From CAWATZ01 sp963784995 (GTDB lineage Bacteria; Planctomycetota; Planctomycetia; Gemmatales; Gemmataceae): DNA of 64,000 nucleotides. Positions 18,075 through 27,985 of this stretch are shown here, in pieces. The position numbers and the translations under genes are program-made. The notes below the pieces were generated by a model, which did not search any database, was not told where the DNA came from, and saw nothing but the letters and a program-made list of their open reading frames with translations. Each line of letters starts with the position of its first letter. Positions within the stretch are counted from its first letter, which is position 1. Location of the stretch: positions 62,001-126,000 of the forward strand of contig CAWATZ010000013.1 of the NCBI GenBank assembly GCA_963784995.1, given 5' to 3'.

Positions 18075-21000
18075 TCACATCGACCGATGCGACGGCTGGC
18101 CCTTACAGAACGACGGCACTGAGAATGCTGATCTCCTGCCTCGGATTGCATCCCAGATCTTCCATGCCTCGTCCCATTGTCCTCCGCTGACGATGCACTG
18201 GCCATCTGCACTCAGTGCCACCAGCCCGACCCTGCACGACTCGACTACGGCGCGAATCCGATGGCACCGGCGTTGCGAGTGCCGGTTGGGTTTGCGACCC
18301 GTGAAGTCGCGCATCTGCGGGCCATCGAACTCCCAGGCGTACAACTCCTCGATTGTCGTGTCGGCATCGGCAAGCGTCCCCTGCGCAATGCGCAGGAAGT
18401 CCAGTGCCCCGTCCAGGTACCGTCCTTCCGGCGTGCCGCCCACGTAAACGTCGCCTTCGTTGGCCAGCGAGACGGAAGCGTCCACGCCCTCTGCCGACCC
18501 ATCCTTCTTCCCATCCACGTACACGGTCAGCGTCCTTGCCCGCCGGTCGGCTTCGACAATGGCGTGGTGCCACTGGCCGTCGTTCACCTTCACCTTGCTC
18601 TCCACGGTTGCCGAGGCGCCCGTGCCCTTGACGTTGAAGGACAGCTTCCCCGCAGGGCCGACCGTGAGACTGTAGCCGTTGCCCTTCATCTTCTCCATCA
18701 GCACGCCGCCCACGTGTCCGGGTGCGGTCTTGAAGTACACCTCGATGAGCAAATTCGAGGTGTAGATCTGCGGGTTCTTGAGCGCCTCGCCTTCGATCGT
18801 GCATGGTTCCGGCTTCGCGTTCTCGTGGCGGCTCTTTTTGAGGTCCCGAAAGGAAAACGGTTTCATCATCTCGGTATGCGACAGCGTGGCGTATTGCTTC
18901 CTGGCAGGAGAGAAGCGCAAGGCACCGGGAATCCAGTCCTCCAGCGTGCCTTGCACGTAGTCCTCCCACGTCACGTTCACGCCCTTGAGCGGATACGTGG
19001 GCCGCTGGTAATACTCATCGCGCGAGACGTGGTAATCCGTCATGTACCAGTGCTCGTCGATGAGATTGGTTGGGTCGTTGCCCGCGGGATAGAAGTTCCA
19101 CTCGCCCACCACACCGCTCAGCGACCAGGGCACAAACACCTTGACGCCCTTGTCGATGCCGGCGGCGCCTTTGACCGGGCGGAAGTCGCCTCTGGCGGGG
19201 TCGCGGAGCGGCGACGTCTTGCTGACTTCGCCCAGCTCGCAGAGCAGGCCCTTGTTCTTCTGCAACGTGCCTTTGAAGTCGTCGAAGGACCGCAGCCAGC
19301 GGCCCGAAGGCTCCAGGATGCCCATCTCCGCGAAGTCGTGGAAGACGTTTCGGCCATAGGCGTTGGTTTCGAGGGCAAAATGGCCCCTCCGCGGCCCCGC
19401 GTCCCTGGCGTTTCCCTCCGCCTCGGTCCGGGCCGGGTCGGCGTGGCGGAAGACGTACTTGCCCATCCCGTCCCAGACGTTGCCGAGGTACTTGTTCCGG
19501 CCGGCGGTGGGCGCCTGGCGGCGCGAACCCTCGTGGAAGTTGTAGGCCGTGTTCTGGAAGAAGGTGTTCTGGTAACTGATGATCTCCTGGAAGGCGGAGC
19601 AGTTCGCCAGTGGGCTGGCCGCGTCCTTGGATTTTCCCCAGGCAATGTTGTTGAAGTGGTAGTTCTTGAAGGCGCCGTCCAGGTAGTACGCATGGCCGAA
19701 GCCCGGGTCATTTCCGGTGGCGTGGCCCCAGTTGCGGTAGCCGTGCGCGTTGTAGGAGAGGTTGTCGAAGACATACGCCGGGCCGCCTTGCCAGGTCTCG
19801 ATGCCGCCGTAATCGTTGCAGTTGAGCATCGATTCCCAGACTTTGTTGTGGTGGATCAGGATGCGCGTGAAGGGCACGTCGCCCCACATACCGCTGGCCT
19901 TGGCGCCATGCACGTCGATGCCCTGGGCGTAGGAGCGTTCGATCACGTTGCCTGCGATCTCGACCGTTCGGGCGCCGGTCACGCTCGATGCCCGTGCCGG
20001 TGCTGTAGCGCGCGGGCCGCGTGCCGGTCTCGAGCGACCGGTTGCGGCAGATGCGCACGTCCCCCAGCCGGCCGCGGAGTTTGCGCGTAGCCCCAGCCGG
20101 AGCCGTCCGCGACGGAAAGAATGCCGTTGTCGGTGTGGCGGAACTCGTTGTCTTCGATCCGCACGTCGTCAACCCGCTGGCCGTCCAGCAGCGACCGAAT
20201 CCGGATGGGAAAGAAGACGTGCTCGAAGAGGCAGTTCGCGATGCGGATGCCCTTCCCCGAACCCCAGACCCGCACGCAACCCGGATGCAGCTCGGGGCGC
20301 ACGCCCCAGGGTGTGGTGCGGAAATCCCACGGCGCGGAGGTCAAGTCCCACATCGAGGGCGTGAAGCGAAAGGTCAGCCCCGAGATGTCGAGGTGTTCGA
20401 CCTTCTCCCCGTTGACGAGGTTCGGCCGCTTCCCAACCTCGACGCGGGCCACGTTGGGGTCGGCGTCACCCGGGAGGCGGAGGTACAGCCGGCCGCCTTC
20501 GCCTTTCTTCTCGAACCAGAACTCCCCGTCCGGGTCGTCCAGGTAATGCGGTTTGTCCTCGAGGTAGTAGCGCATGTTGCGCATGATCACGCCACCGGTG
20601 CCGCCGCCGGTCCAGCCCGCGAAGCCCAGGCCGTTCTGCTTCAGGTCCACGACTTCCACCTGCGTGGGGTAGGGCTGGCTCATGACCCAGCCGAACTCGG
20701 GCCAGATCAGCGCCCCCTTGAAGTAGTCCTCGGGCTTGTCCTTGATGTGTTTGGTATCGATGCCGAGGTGGACCTGCTGGCCAGCCGGGTTCTTGATGGT
20801 GTTGCCGAAGGGTTTGCCCGGGTTGTCCCAGACCCACCATTCGCTCTTCACGTCGTCGGGGTTGGAGCGTTTCCAGTTGGGAGTGCGGGCCAGCGGGATG
20901 CGGACGAAATCGCCTTCCTTGCGGACCAGCCACACGCTGCGCGGCGCGAAGCTCAGGTCGGCCCACCAGACTTTCTCCGGCTGGGGGATGTCCTTGTGCG

Positions 21001-21462
21001 TCGCACCCTTCTTCCAGCCGGTGACAGCGTTCCGATCCGCAGAGGACCGCGGGACCTTGGCCCCAACCCGGATCGCGCGTGAGGCGGATCGGGTCGCCAG
21101 GCTTGCCGGCCTCGCGCACGGTCAATTCGCCGCGGTAATCGACGCCACCCTTGAAGACGTAGGTGTGGATGCCATTGCAGGCACTGGCCTTGCCGGTCGC
21201 CTGGGAGTCCCAGGGGTGGTGTTTCCAGGGTGCCTGGTTGGTGGTGCCGTCGTTCTCATCATTGCCGGCGTCGAAGTCGACGTAGCGGAGGGAGGCACCC
21301 TTCTTGAAAGCGGAAGGGCATTGGGGTCCACTCGAGGTCGCCGTGGGGGAGGACCTTGGCGTGGGCTTCCTGCCAGGAGAAGGTGACATCGGCCCAGGTG
21401 GGCGTGCCGGTTACGGTCAGAAGGTAGCAGGCCAACAGGATGGCGGCGATGCGTGCGCGCAT
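18075..21462 (-). CDS. Exported right-handed parallel beta-helix protein with C-terminal LamG domain (frame changes)
   Basis: ATG 21462 follows 'gaggaag' (minus strand) and opens the signal peptide MRARIAAILLACYLLTVTG. The N-terminal third has 'LRYVDFDAGNDENDGT' and 'GELTVREAGKPGDPIRLTRD', typical of planctomycete beta-helix proteins (DUF1565-like). The middle has helix coils ('IRIANCLFEHVFFPIRIRS', 'VEIAGNVIERSYAQGIDVHG'). Residues near the C-terminus form a LamG/concanavalin jelly roll ('WHHAIVEADRRARTLTVYVD'). Frames change near 21310, 21030 and 20090-19980. Normal homologues end near 'EFDGPQMRDFTGR'; here the frame continues about 60 codons into a WD40-like remnant (see 18075-18200). A carbohydrate ligand or lyase role is inferred. 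Confidence 0.75.
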
Positions 21463-21904
21463 GGGTTCTTCCTCACTTTGATAGGAAACTCTCTACTTCT
21501 GCCATTGGTCATGCGAGTTTGCCTCGCTTCCATCGTTTCTCAGAACCGAGCTGTCCGCGGCAAACAACCTCTCACGCCAGAGCTTCCTTGATGAGTGCGG
21601 CGTCCTCCAGAATGATCTTCATGGGAAACCGTCCACGGGGCGAGGGTGACAAACGTATAGAGAGATCCAAACGACGGCAGCGCCTGGCATCCGCTGTGGA
21701 ATGGCCAGCCAGCGAGGGCCAACCACCCGGCCGGCGCACCCTACTTCGTTGATCGGAGATTTTGCTCGGCACCCTGGAACAGCTCTTGCTCTTTGCGGCT
21801 GGCGCCATTTAATGACTCTCGTAATCGCGGCCCGCTTGCCTTACTGCCTCAGCCTCACCCAAACGAGGTCCAACGCCTTGGACCCTGCTTTTGAGATCCT
21901 GAAA
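21463..21904. other. Intergenic region between divergent genes, nothing recognised
   Basis: This 442-bp space separates the beta-helix gene (minus) from the DUF1592 gene (plus), so both promoters should lie here. Short frames exist but none has a credible ribosome-binding site or family resemblance. No clear palindrome or terminator was found. Confidence 0.5.
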
Positions 21905-24436
21905 ATGGTCGCTCCGCGCCGGTTCCGACTCCACTGGACGTTTGCGTTTGCCTGCTGCTTCCTGGGCGCCGGAACGGAGCTTCGCGCGGACGAGAGCATC
22001 CCCTTCGCGCGTGTCGCTCCGCTCTTTCAGAAGCATTGTCACGGTTGTCATGGCTCGGAAAAGGCCAAGGGCAAGCTGCGGATCGACAAGCTCAATCCGG
22101 ATTTCGTCAAGGGCAACGACGGCGACCACTGGCGCGACGTGCTCGATCGGCTCCATTTCGGCGACATGCCGCCCGCCAAGGAACCACGCCCTCAAGAAGG
22201 AAGACCGCGACCTGATGACGGGCTGGCTCACGCAGGAACACCGTCGCGCCGCCCTTGCGAAAAAGCAGGCCACGCAGTTCCGTCGCCTGACCCGCCGCGA
22301 GTACGAACGGACGATGCAGGACCTGCTGGGGCTGCCGATCGAATTTGGCAACCGACTTCCCGAAGACGGCCGCTCGAAGGACGGCTTCCGCAACGACGGC
22401 GACGCGCTGCGGATGTCGCCGTTGCAATACGAGACCTACCTGCAGATCGCGGATGAGGCCCTCGCCGAAGCCATCGTTTCCGGGCCCGCGCCGGCCGTCC
22501 ACCGTTACCGCCTGTCGGTCGGGGACAAGCACGCGAAATACCAGGTGACGCCGCTGCCAAAGCCGGCGGAGCGGCCAGGCGAATCGTTTGCATACGAGAC
22601 CAAGAAAGGCAAGGCGTTCCGCATCTGGAACCTCTCGACGCCGAGCAGGGACACGGACAAGGGCAGGGACCGAGTGTGGAACCCGGAGCTGGCGCCGTCG
22701 GCCATTCGGCGTTTCAGCGAGGCGGCGGTGCCGCTGCCGGAGCGCTGTTACGCTTTCGGATTTCATCAGGCATTCCGCAAAGGCGAGACCCGGATCAAGG
22801 TCCGTGCCGCACGTGTCGAGCCGGCGGAGGGTGCCGACGCCTCCCGCTTGCCCTCGTTGACGGTCGCTGTCGGCTCGACGAATTTTCACGGCGTCGAGCT
22901 GAGGACGCTGGGCGAGCCGATCGTCATCGATCACACCGACTATCGCACTTACGAGTTTCGCGTTCGCATGGAAAACGTCTCGGTCCCGAACACGGGGCCT
23001 TTGAACGACAGGAATGCCGCGCTGGTCGCCGCGTGGAACTCGGCCAGGGAGATCAAGAACGAGCCGCAGCCGCCGCGGCTGAAAATCGAGTGGATCGAGT
23101 TCGAAAGTCCCTATTTCGAGACCTGGCCGCCGGCGACGCACACGAACATCCTGTTCGCCAAGGGCGGGCTTGACGAGCCGGCGTATGCCCGCGAAGTCGT
23201 GCGCCGTTTCGCCACGCGCGCCTATCGCGGCCCGGTTGCCCCTGCCGAACTCGATCGGCTCATGAACTACTGGAAGAAGGCGCGGGCCACTGCCGACACT
23301 CTGGAAGACAGCCTGCGCGAGACGCTCGGCGTCGTCTTGACCTCGCCGCGATTTCTCGGCCCTGCCCGCGAGCCGCACGGGCCAGGCGAAGGAACGGCTG
23401 ACCGATCATGAACTGGCGTCGCGGCTCTCGTACTTCCTCTGGAGCACCATGCCCGACGAGAAGCTCCTGCGTCTCGCGGACCAGAGGAAACTGCGCGACC
23501 CCGCGGTGCTGTCCGCGCAGGTTCGCCGCATGATTCAGGACCGCAGGGCCTGGATGTTCATCGAGCAGTTCGCCGAGCAGTGGCTGGAACTCGATCGCCT
23601 GCAGCGCGTGACCGTCCACAAGAGCAGCTATCCCGACTTCGACGACCAGCTCGCGTCGGCAATGCGGCTGGAGACGATCCACTTTTTCGGCGAGGTGCTG
23701 CGCGGCGACCTGAGCATCTTCCAGTTCCTCGCCTCCGACTTCACGTGCGTCAACGAAACTCTGGCGGCGCATTACGGCATCGCTGGCGTCGCGGGGCCCC
23801 AGTTCCGCAAGGTGAAACTCGACGAGCGCCACCACCGCGGCGGCGTCTTGACCCACGCCAGCATCCTGACGGGGCTTTCCGACGGCAAGGACGGCCATCC
23901 GATCAAGCGCGGCATCTGGCTGCTCAGGAACCTGCTCGACGAACCGCCGCCGCCACCGCCGCCGAATGTGCCGGAGCTGAACCGCGACAACCCGGACGTG
24001 AAGAACCTGACGATTCCCCAGGCGCTCGCCTTCCATCGCAACAGCGCCGCGTGCATGGGCTGCCATCGCAAGATCGACCCCTGGGGCATCGCGTTCGAGG
24101 AATACGACGCCGTCGGCAACTGGCAGCGCGACGGCATCGGCGCAACCCTGCGCAAGCGGCGGACCGCGCAGCCGATCGACGCCAGGGCCGAATTGCCCAC
24201 TGGCGTCAAGGTCGATGGCATGCAAGAATTGCGGGAGGAGCTGCTCCGCTCGAAGTCGGACGACGTTTCGTCGGGCGATGCTCCGCAAGGTGATGGCCTA
24301 CGCCCTGGGCCGGTCGCTCACGCTCGGCGACGTCGGAGCGGCCGACGCTCTGGTGCCGGCCCTGCGTACACGCGAGGACCGACTGCCGGCCCTCATCGAG
24401 TTGATTGTGGCGAGCGAACCGTTTCAGTCGAAGTAA
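21905..24436 (+). CDS. DUF1592/DUF1588/DUF1585-type exported haem protein, module 1 (frame changes)
   Basis: ATG 21905 gives a signal peptide (MVAPRRFRLHWTFAFACC...). The first CxxCH haem site is in 'QKHCHGCHGSEKAKG' near residue 43, followed by the DUF1587 segment 'FRRLTRREYERTMQDLLGLP', DUF1592 'LASRLSYFLWSTMPDE', DUF1588 'FHRNSAACMGCHRKIDPWG' with a second CxxCH, and DUF1585 'LRKVMAYALGRSL'. The domain order is that of planctomycete cytochrome-like proteins. The frame changes near 22190, 23385 and 24275, while every domain is conserved. A DUF1552 gene starts 18 bp after the stop, the usual partner. Substrate and electron partner are unknown. Confidence 0.85.
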
Positions 24437-24453
24437 CGAAGGACAATCCTGCC

Positions 24454-25793
24454 ATGCCCCGAGGCCTCCTGGCATCTTGATCGGCGAACCTTCCTCCGCG
24501 GCGCCGGACTGTCGCTGGCGTTGCCCTGGCTCGAAGCCATGTCCGACGCCGAGCCCGGCGGCCCAGCGGCCGAAGCGGTTCTGTGCTTTCTTCTTCGGCA
24601 ACGGCGTCGCGCTGCCCGCGCGGAACAAGGCTCACTTCCAGGATTGGCACTGGTTTCCGCACACCGACGGGGCCGACTACAAGCTGACCCGTTCCCTCGA
24701 ACCGCTCGGCGCCCCATCGCCGCGACATGACCATCTTCGGCGGTCTGTCGCATCCCACGAGCCGACTAGCTCGTCGGACACAACACGGTTGACGTGTGGC
24801 TCACCGGGGCCGACATCCGCGTCAACCTGGAAAACTCGATTTCGCTGGACCAGGTGATCGCCCGGCGGTACGCGTCCCAGACCCGCATCCCTTCGCTGGT
24901 CCTTTCGAGTCAAGGCGGCGTCGGCACCAAGAGCCGATCGACCACGATCTCCTTCGACGCCCAGGGCCGGGCCATCCCCGCCGAGTCGATGCCGCGGCGC
25001 ATCTTCGAACGGCTGTTCGAGCCGCCCGCGGAAGGCGACCGTGCCGCACGGGAGCGGGCGCTGGCCTCGGGACGCCGGCGGGTCGATTTCCTGCTGGAAG
25101 ATTCGCGCTCGCTGCGCAACAACCTGGGCCGGCCCGACCAGCAGCGGCTCGACGAGTTCCTGCAATCGCTCAGCGAGGTCGAAAGCCGGCTTCGCGCGCT
25201 CGCAGGAATGGCTCGGCAAAGCGCTGCCGCAGATCGATCGTGAGGCGATCAACCTCGACGTCTCGCCGCGCGGACCGACCGACTACATCCGCACCATGCT
25301 CGACCTGATCGTCCTGGCGTTCGAGACCGACACGACGCGCGTCGCGGCCTACCAGATGTGCGCCGAAGACGGCGTGGGCATCTGCGATCGCTTCCCGTCG
25401 ATCGTCGGCATCGGCTCCGGCGGCCATCACGGCCTCAGCCACGACAACAACTCGCTCAACTGGGCCAAGTACGACCGCTACCTCGCCGAACAGTTCGCGT
25501 ACTTCCTGGGCCGGCTCGGCTCGATCCGCGAAGGGGAGTCGCGGCTGCTCGACAACACCATGGCCCTGTACGGCAGCGGCACCAGCACCACCCACAACGC
25601 CCGCAACTATCCGACCATTCTCGCCGGAGGCCAGAACCTGGGCCTGCGCCACGGCCGCTTCATCAAGCAGCAAAACGAACGGCCGCTCGGCGATCTCTAC
25701 GTCACGATGCTCCAGCGCTACGACATCCCGATCCACTCCTTTGCCGACAACGCCGGCGAGTTCTCCGAGATCCTGGCGAACCCGAAGAGCTAG
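24454..25793 (+). CDS. DUF1552 Tat-exported protein, module 1 (frame changes)
   Basis: ATG 24454 is 18 bp after the DUF1592-gene stop. After eight codons the frame changes and a twin-arginine signal appears: 'DRRTFLRGAGLSLALPWLEA'. DUF1552 features follow: 'VWLTGADIRVNLENSISLDQ', 'RRVDFLLEDSRSLRNNLG', 'DEFLQSLSEVESRLRAL', 'FETDTTRVAAYQMCAED', 'GGHHGLSHDNNSLN' and 'LLDNTMALYGSGTSTTHNAR'. The length is normal for the family once frame changes (24475, 24570, 24760, 25200) are bridged. DUF1552 proteins accompany DUF1592 proteins in planctomycetes and resemble the sulfatase-like DUF1501 family; function unknown. Confidence 0.8.
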
Positions 25794-25984
25794 CCGGCAC
25801 CTTGCACGGAAAAGACGAGCCGCCGTGAATGCGGCAGCGAAGAGACTTCCCAGGTCCATCGGTCGATGTGTCCGAAGCGTCGAAGCACATGACACAAAAC
25901 TGCTTCGGTGGTCGGGTCCGAAGCTGCTATGATTCGCCAGTGAGCGAATTTCCTTGCCGGTCGCCGCAGTCCGGGGACAAACCG

Positions 25985-26035
25985 AAAAAAACGGCCACCC
26001 GGAGTGTTCGCGCCTGCTACTAACGCCGGGTGGCC
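25985..26035 (-). terminator. Rho-independent terminator downstream of the DGR template
   Basis: On the minus strand a perfect 10-bp stem (ggccacccgg / ccgggtggcc, 26026-26035 and 25993-26002) is followed one base later by seven T residues (25985-25991). It lies 91 bp after the template repeat and would define the 3' end of a template RNA. The stem loop is 23 bases. Confidence 0.8.
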
Positions 26036-26125
26036 CACCAGCCTTTTGTCCGCCCGGACCAAGGCCCTGGCGGAACGGGAGAGCGGCCGGTTCCGTCCGG
26101 TAGCGCCTCCGCGGACCGCGCGGAG

Positions 26126-26252
26126 CTCGGGCAAGTCGGCACCCGATGGTGTTGTTCCGGTTCGTCGGCGTGTTCCTGTTGCGGTTCGCCGCCTGGCAGT
26201 TGGCGCCGTTGTTGTTCCAGCTGCCGCCCCGGTTCACCCGGTCCGAGCCCTC
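26126..26252 (-). ncRNA. DGR template repeat (TR)
   Basis: This 127-bp segment pairs with the variable repeat at 26723-26849 (constant offset 597). I counted 23 differences; 22 fall on adenines of the minus-strand template (33 adenines in all) and one on another base (a C read as T, plus-strand 26214). Read in the gene frame, the template is rich in AAC codons (11 Asn), as in known TRs, including 'GGSWNNNGANCQAANRNRN'. The 3' end 'accatcgggtgccg' followed by 'cttgcccgag' is nearly constant, as expected for the homing-initiation side. A terminator follows at 25985-26035. The element is on the same strand as its target gene. Confidence 0.9.
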
Positions 26253-26471
26253 AGGCCGCCCACCACCAGCCGTTGTAGCACCCCGGTCCGAAAAGCGCCA
26301 ACTGGAAACGCCCGCCGTCCGCGCAAACGCCACCAGCGCCATGGCCCGCTGCTGCAACCGGGCAGCGTCGATGAAGCCATCGGCACACAAACACTCCAGG
26401 CGGATCAGCTTCCACCAATAGCGGCGGCGGCTGCGCCGCGACAGATAGTTCCTCCTGCGCTCGTCCGCCAT
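26234..26471 (-). pseudogene. C-terminal tail of a DGR-type reverse transcriptase (truncated)
   Basis: From ATG 26471 the minus strand encodes 'MADERRRNYLSRRSRRRYWW', then 'LIRLECLCADGFIDAARLQQ' and 'RAMALVAFARTAGVSSWRF'. This matches the layout of the tail of DGR reverse transcriptases: a basic helix, 'yadG.id...L..R..alvah......WRlR..ll'. Removing one base from the run at 26291-26294 keeps the frame through 'WRFRTGVLQRLVVGG' to TGA at 26234-26236, inside the template repeat. The catalytic palm domain (YxDD) is nowhere in the window. The family call rests on remembered pattern only. A small accessory protein is the main alternative. Confidence 0.55.
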
Positions 26472-26531
26472 CCTGGATGGGCACCGGGAAAAAACCAAAC
26501 GCCATTCGCTCTCTACCTGTACCTTTGTTTC

Positions 26532-26565
26532 AAAAAATAGAGTGCGCCAGGGGCTTCGCCCCTGG
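26532..26565 (-). terminator. Hairpin with T-run after the DGR target gene
   Basis: A 7-bp perfect stem (ccagggg / cccctgg, 26547-26565) with a 5-base loop is followed on the minus strand, after 'cgcactcta', by six T residues (26533-26538). It lies 144 bp after the target-gene stop and before the template, so target mRNA and template RNA may be separate transcripts. The distance from stem to T-run is long, so the call is tentative. Confidence 0.45.
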
Positions 26566-26708
26566 ACCCCATGCGCAGAGCGCTTGCCGCCCCGCTCACG
26601 CCCGCTCCGCCCTCCGCTCCGGCTCGATGGCTTCCGCCTGCGCTCGCTCCGGCTGCAGCCATCGGCCTGCGCTCCAGGCTACGCTGGCGTTCGCTCAAAC
26701 CTGACCTG

Positions 26709-27551
26709 CTACCGGACGGGAACTCGGGCAAGGCGGCACCCGATGGTGCTGCGCCGGGCCGTCGGCGCGAACCAGTAGCGGAACGCCGCCTGGCAGCGGG
26801 CGCCGTCGTAAGCCCAGCCGCCGCCCCGGCTCACCCGGCCCGAGCCCTCTTCTTCCCAGAGGGAGTCAGTCCATTCCCAGACGTTACCGTGCATGTCGTA
26901 CAGCCCCAGCCGGTTTGGCTGGTACGAGCCGACTTTGCTTGTTCGCTCAAGGTACGGTCCCTTGGCCGCACGGCCGGCCGGATGGTTGCCATTGAAGTTG
27001 GCCTGGGTGGAGCAGAGGGCGTTGGCGGGCTGCGTCAGGTAGAAATGAAAGCTGCATTCCTTTTTTGAAGTAGCCCCACCTCGACAGGAGTATTCCCACT
27101 CCGCCTCCGTCGGCAAGCGGTACGTCCATTCACCATGCGTGCCGGCAGCGTTCAACCTCTGCAAGAACTCCTGGACGTCGTCCCACGACACCATCTCCAC
27201 CGGAAACTGCTTCAGCTCCTCGTCCTTGATGTCCTTCACCTTGTCGTTGCCACCGCCTTCGCGCGAGAACCAACTGGGGTTGGTTCCCATCACCGCCTCC
27301 CATTCTCCCTGAGTCACGGGATAGGTTCCCAGGTAGAAGGCGTGCGGAATTGGCACCAGCTGCTTGCCAGGTTTGCCTCCCCCACCACCCATCCAGAACG
27401 ACCCGGCCGGGATCAGCCGCCACTGGCCCGAACGCAACCAGCCCGACTCCTCCGCGCGGCCGTTCTCCTCCAGCCAATCGGCATAAACCAGAGTGGCCAG
27501 CGGATCGCCGCTGCGGATCGCTTCCTGGAACGAGAGTTCACGCATGTCCAC
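26709..27551 (-). CDS. DGR target protein: TIGR02996 domain plus FGE-sulfatase/C-type-lectin fold with variable C-terminus
   Basis: GTG 27551 (with ATG 27545 two codons on) follows 'ggaggg' on the minus strand. Residues 1-44 are the Gemmata TIGR02996 domain ('LSFQEAIRSGDPLATLVYAD', then WLEENGR). Residues about 45-280 are an FGE-sulfatase/formylglycine-enzyme-like fold: 'LIPAGSFWMGGGGGKPG', 'PVTQGEWEAVMGTNPSW', 'YRLPTEAEWEYSCRGG', 'RLGLYDMHGNVWEWTDS'. The variable repeat forms residues about 235-276; the gene stops four codons later with PVR. Such folds are the classic DGR-diversified ligand-binding scaffold. No signal peptide is visible, so the protein may be cytoplasmic. The frame is uninterrupted. 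The likely role is binding of a variable ligand; formylglycine-generating activity is not implied. Confidence 0.85.
   Translation of the reverse strand: MDMRELSFQEAIRSGDPLATLVYADWLEENGRAEESGWLRSGQWRLIPAGSFWMGGGGGKPGKQLVPIPHAFYLGTYPVTQGEWEAVMGTNPSWFSREGGGNDKVKDIKDEELKQFPVEMVSWDDVQEFLQRLNAAGTHGEWTYRLPTEAEWEYSCRGGATSKKECSFHFYLTQPANALCSTQANFNGNHPAGRAAKGPYLERTSKVGSYQPNRLGLYDMHGNVWEWTDSLWEEEGSGRVSRGGGWAYDGARCQAAFRYWFAPTARRSTIGCRLARVPVR
26723..26849 (-). repeat. DGR variable repeat (VR) in the target gene
   Basis: It is the 127-bp diversified copy of the template at 26126-26252. Template Asn codons are replaced: NNN becomes AYD, and other Asn positions become S, R, F, Y, F, A, R and S. Constant segments ('GARCQAAF', 'TIGCRLAR') are held by non-adenine codons. 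The 3' end matches the template except one adenine position. The repeat ends just before the stop codon, as in known targets. Confidence 0.9.
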
Positions 27552-27858
27552 AGGGCACCTTCCCTCCCATCAAGCCAGAAGCTGCCGCTGTCCCGCTCGG
27601 TCCGCAGCGGCGGCCCGGTCCAATCGGACCGGCGCTCGGGCGACGGACCACGCCCGGCGGTTGTTGATTGTACTGCCAGCATCCGGGTTTTTCCTCACAA
27701 AAGTAGGCCGTGGCCGTAGTGTTGGATTCTCGGGAGCGTTATGAGGAACAGCTGGCGTCGTTGCTGGCGGAGCGGTTTCCTGTCAGTTCCACCCGTGTTC
27801 TGGGGCGTGTTCGGGGCAAACTCCAGCAGCCTACCGGGTGCGCAGCAGCGCATCCTCC

Positions 27859-27985
27859 AATCGGCCACGCGGCTCACGCCTCGGGAACAAGGCGGCTTGC
27901 ACGTACTTCCGCCTGGCGCGGCCGGCCTGCGGCGTTGCTTGGTTCGGTCCCATCGACCTCCGCGCGCAAGCCGAATCGCCCAGCG
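27859..27985. repeat. Dispersed repeat, copy 2
   Basis: This plus-strand stretch matches the minus strand of 15380-15507 over about 125 bp at roughly 84% identity, with few or no gaps. Both copies lie in gene-poor DNA next to decayed or small genes. Confidence 0.7.

Noticed and set aside
21575..21625. Tiny minus-strand frame MKIILEDAALIKEALA
   Set aside because: Sixteen codons, no ribosome-binding site, no neighbour to support it.
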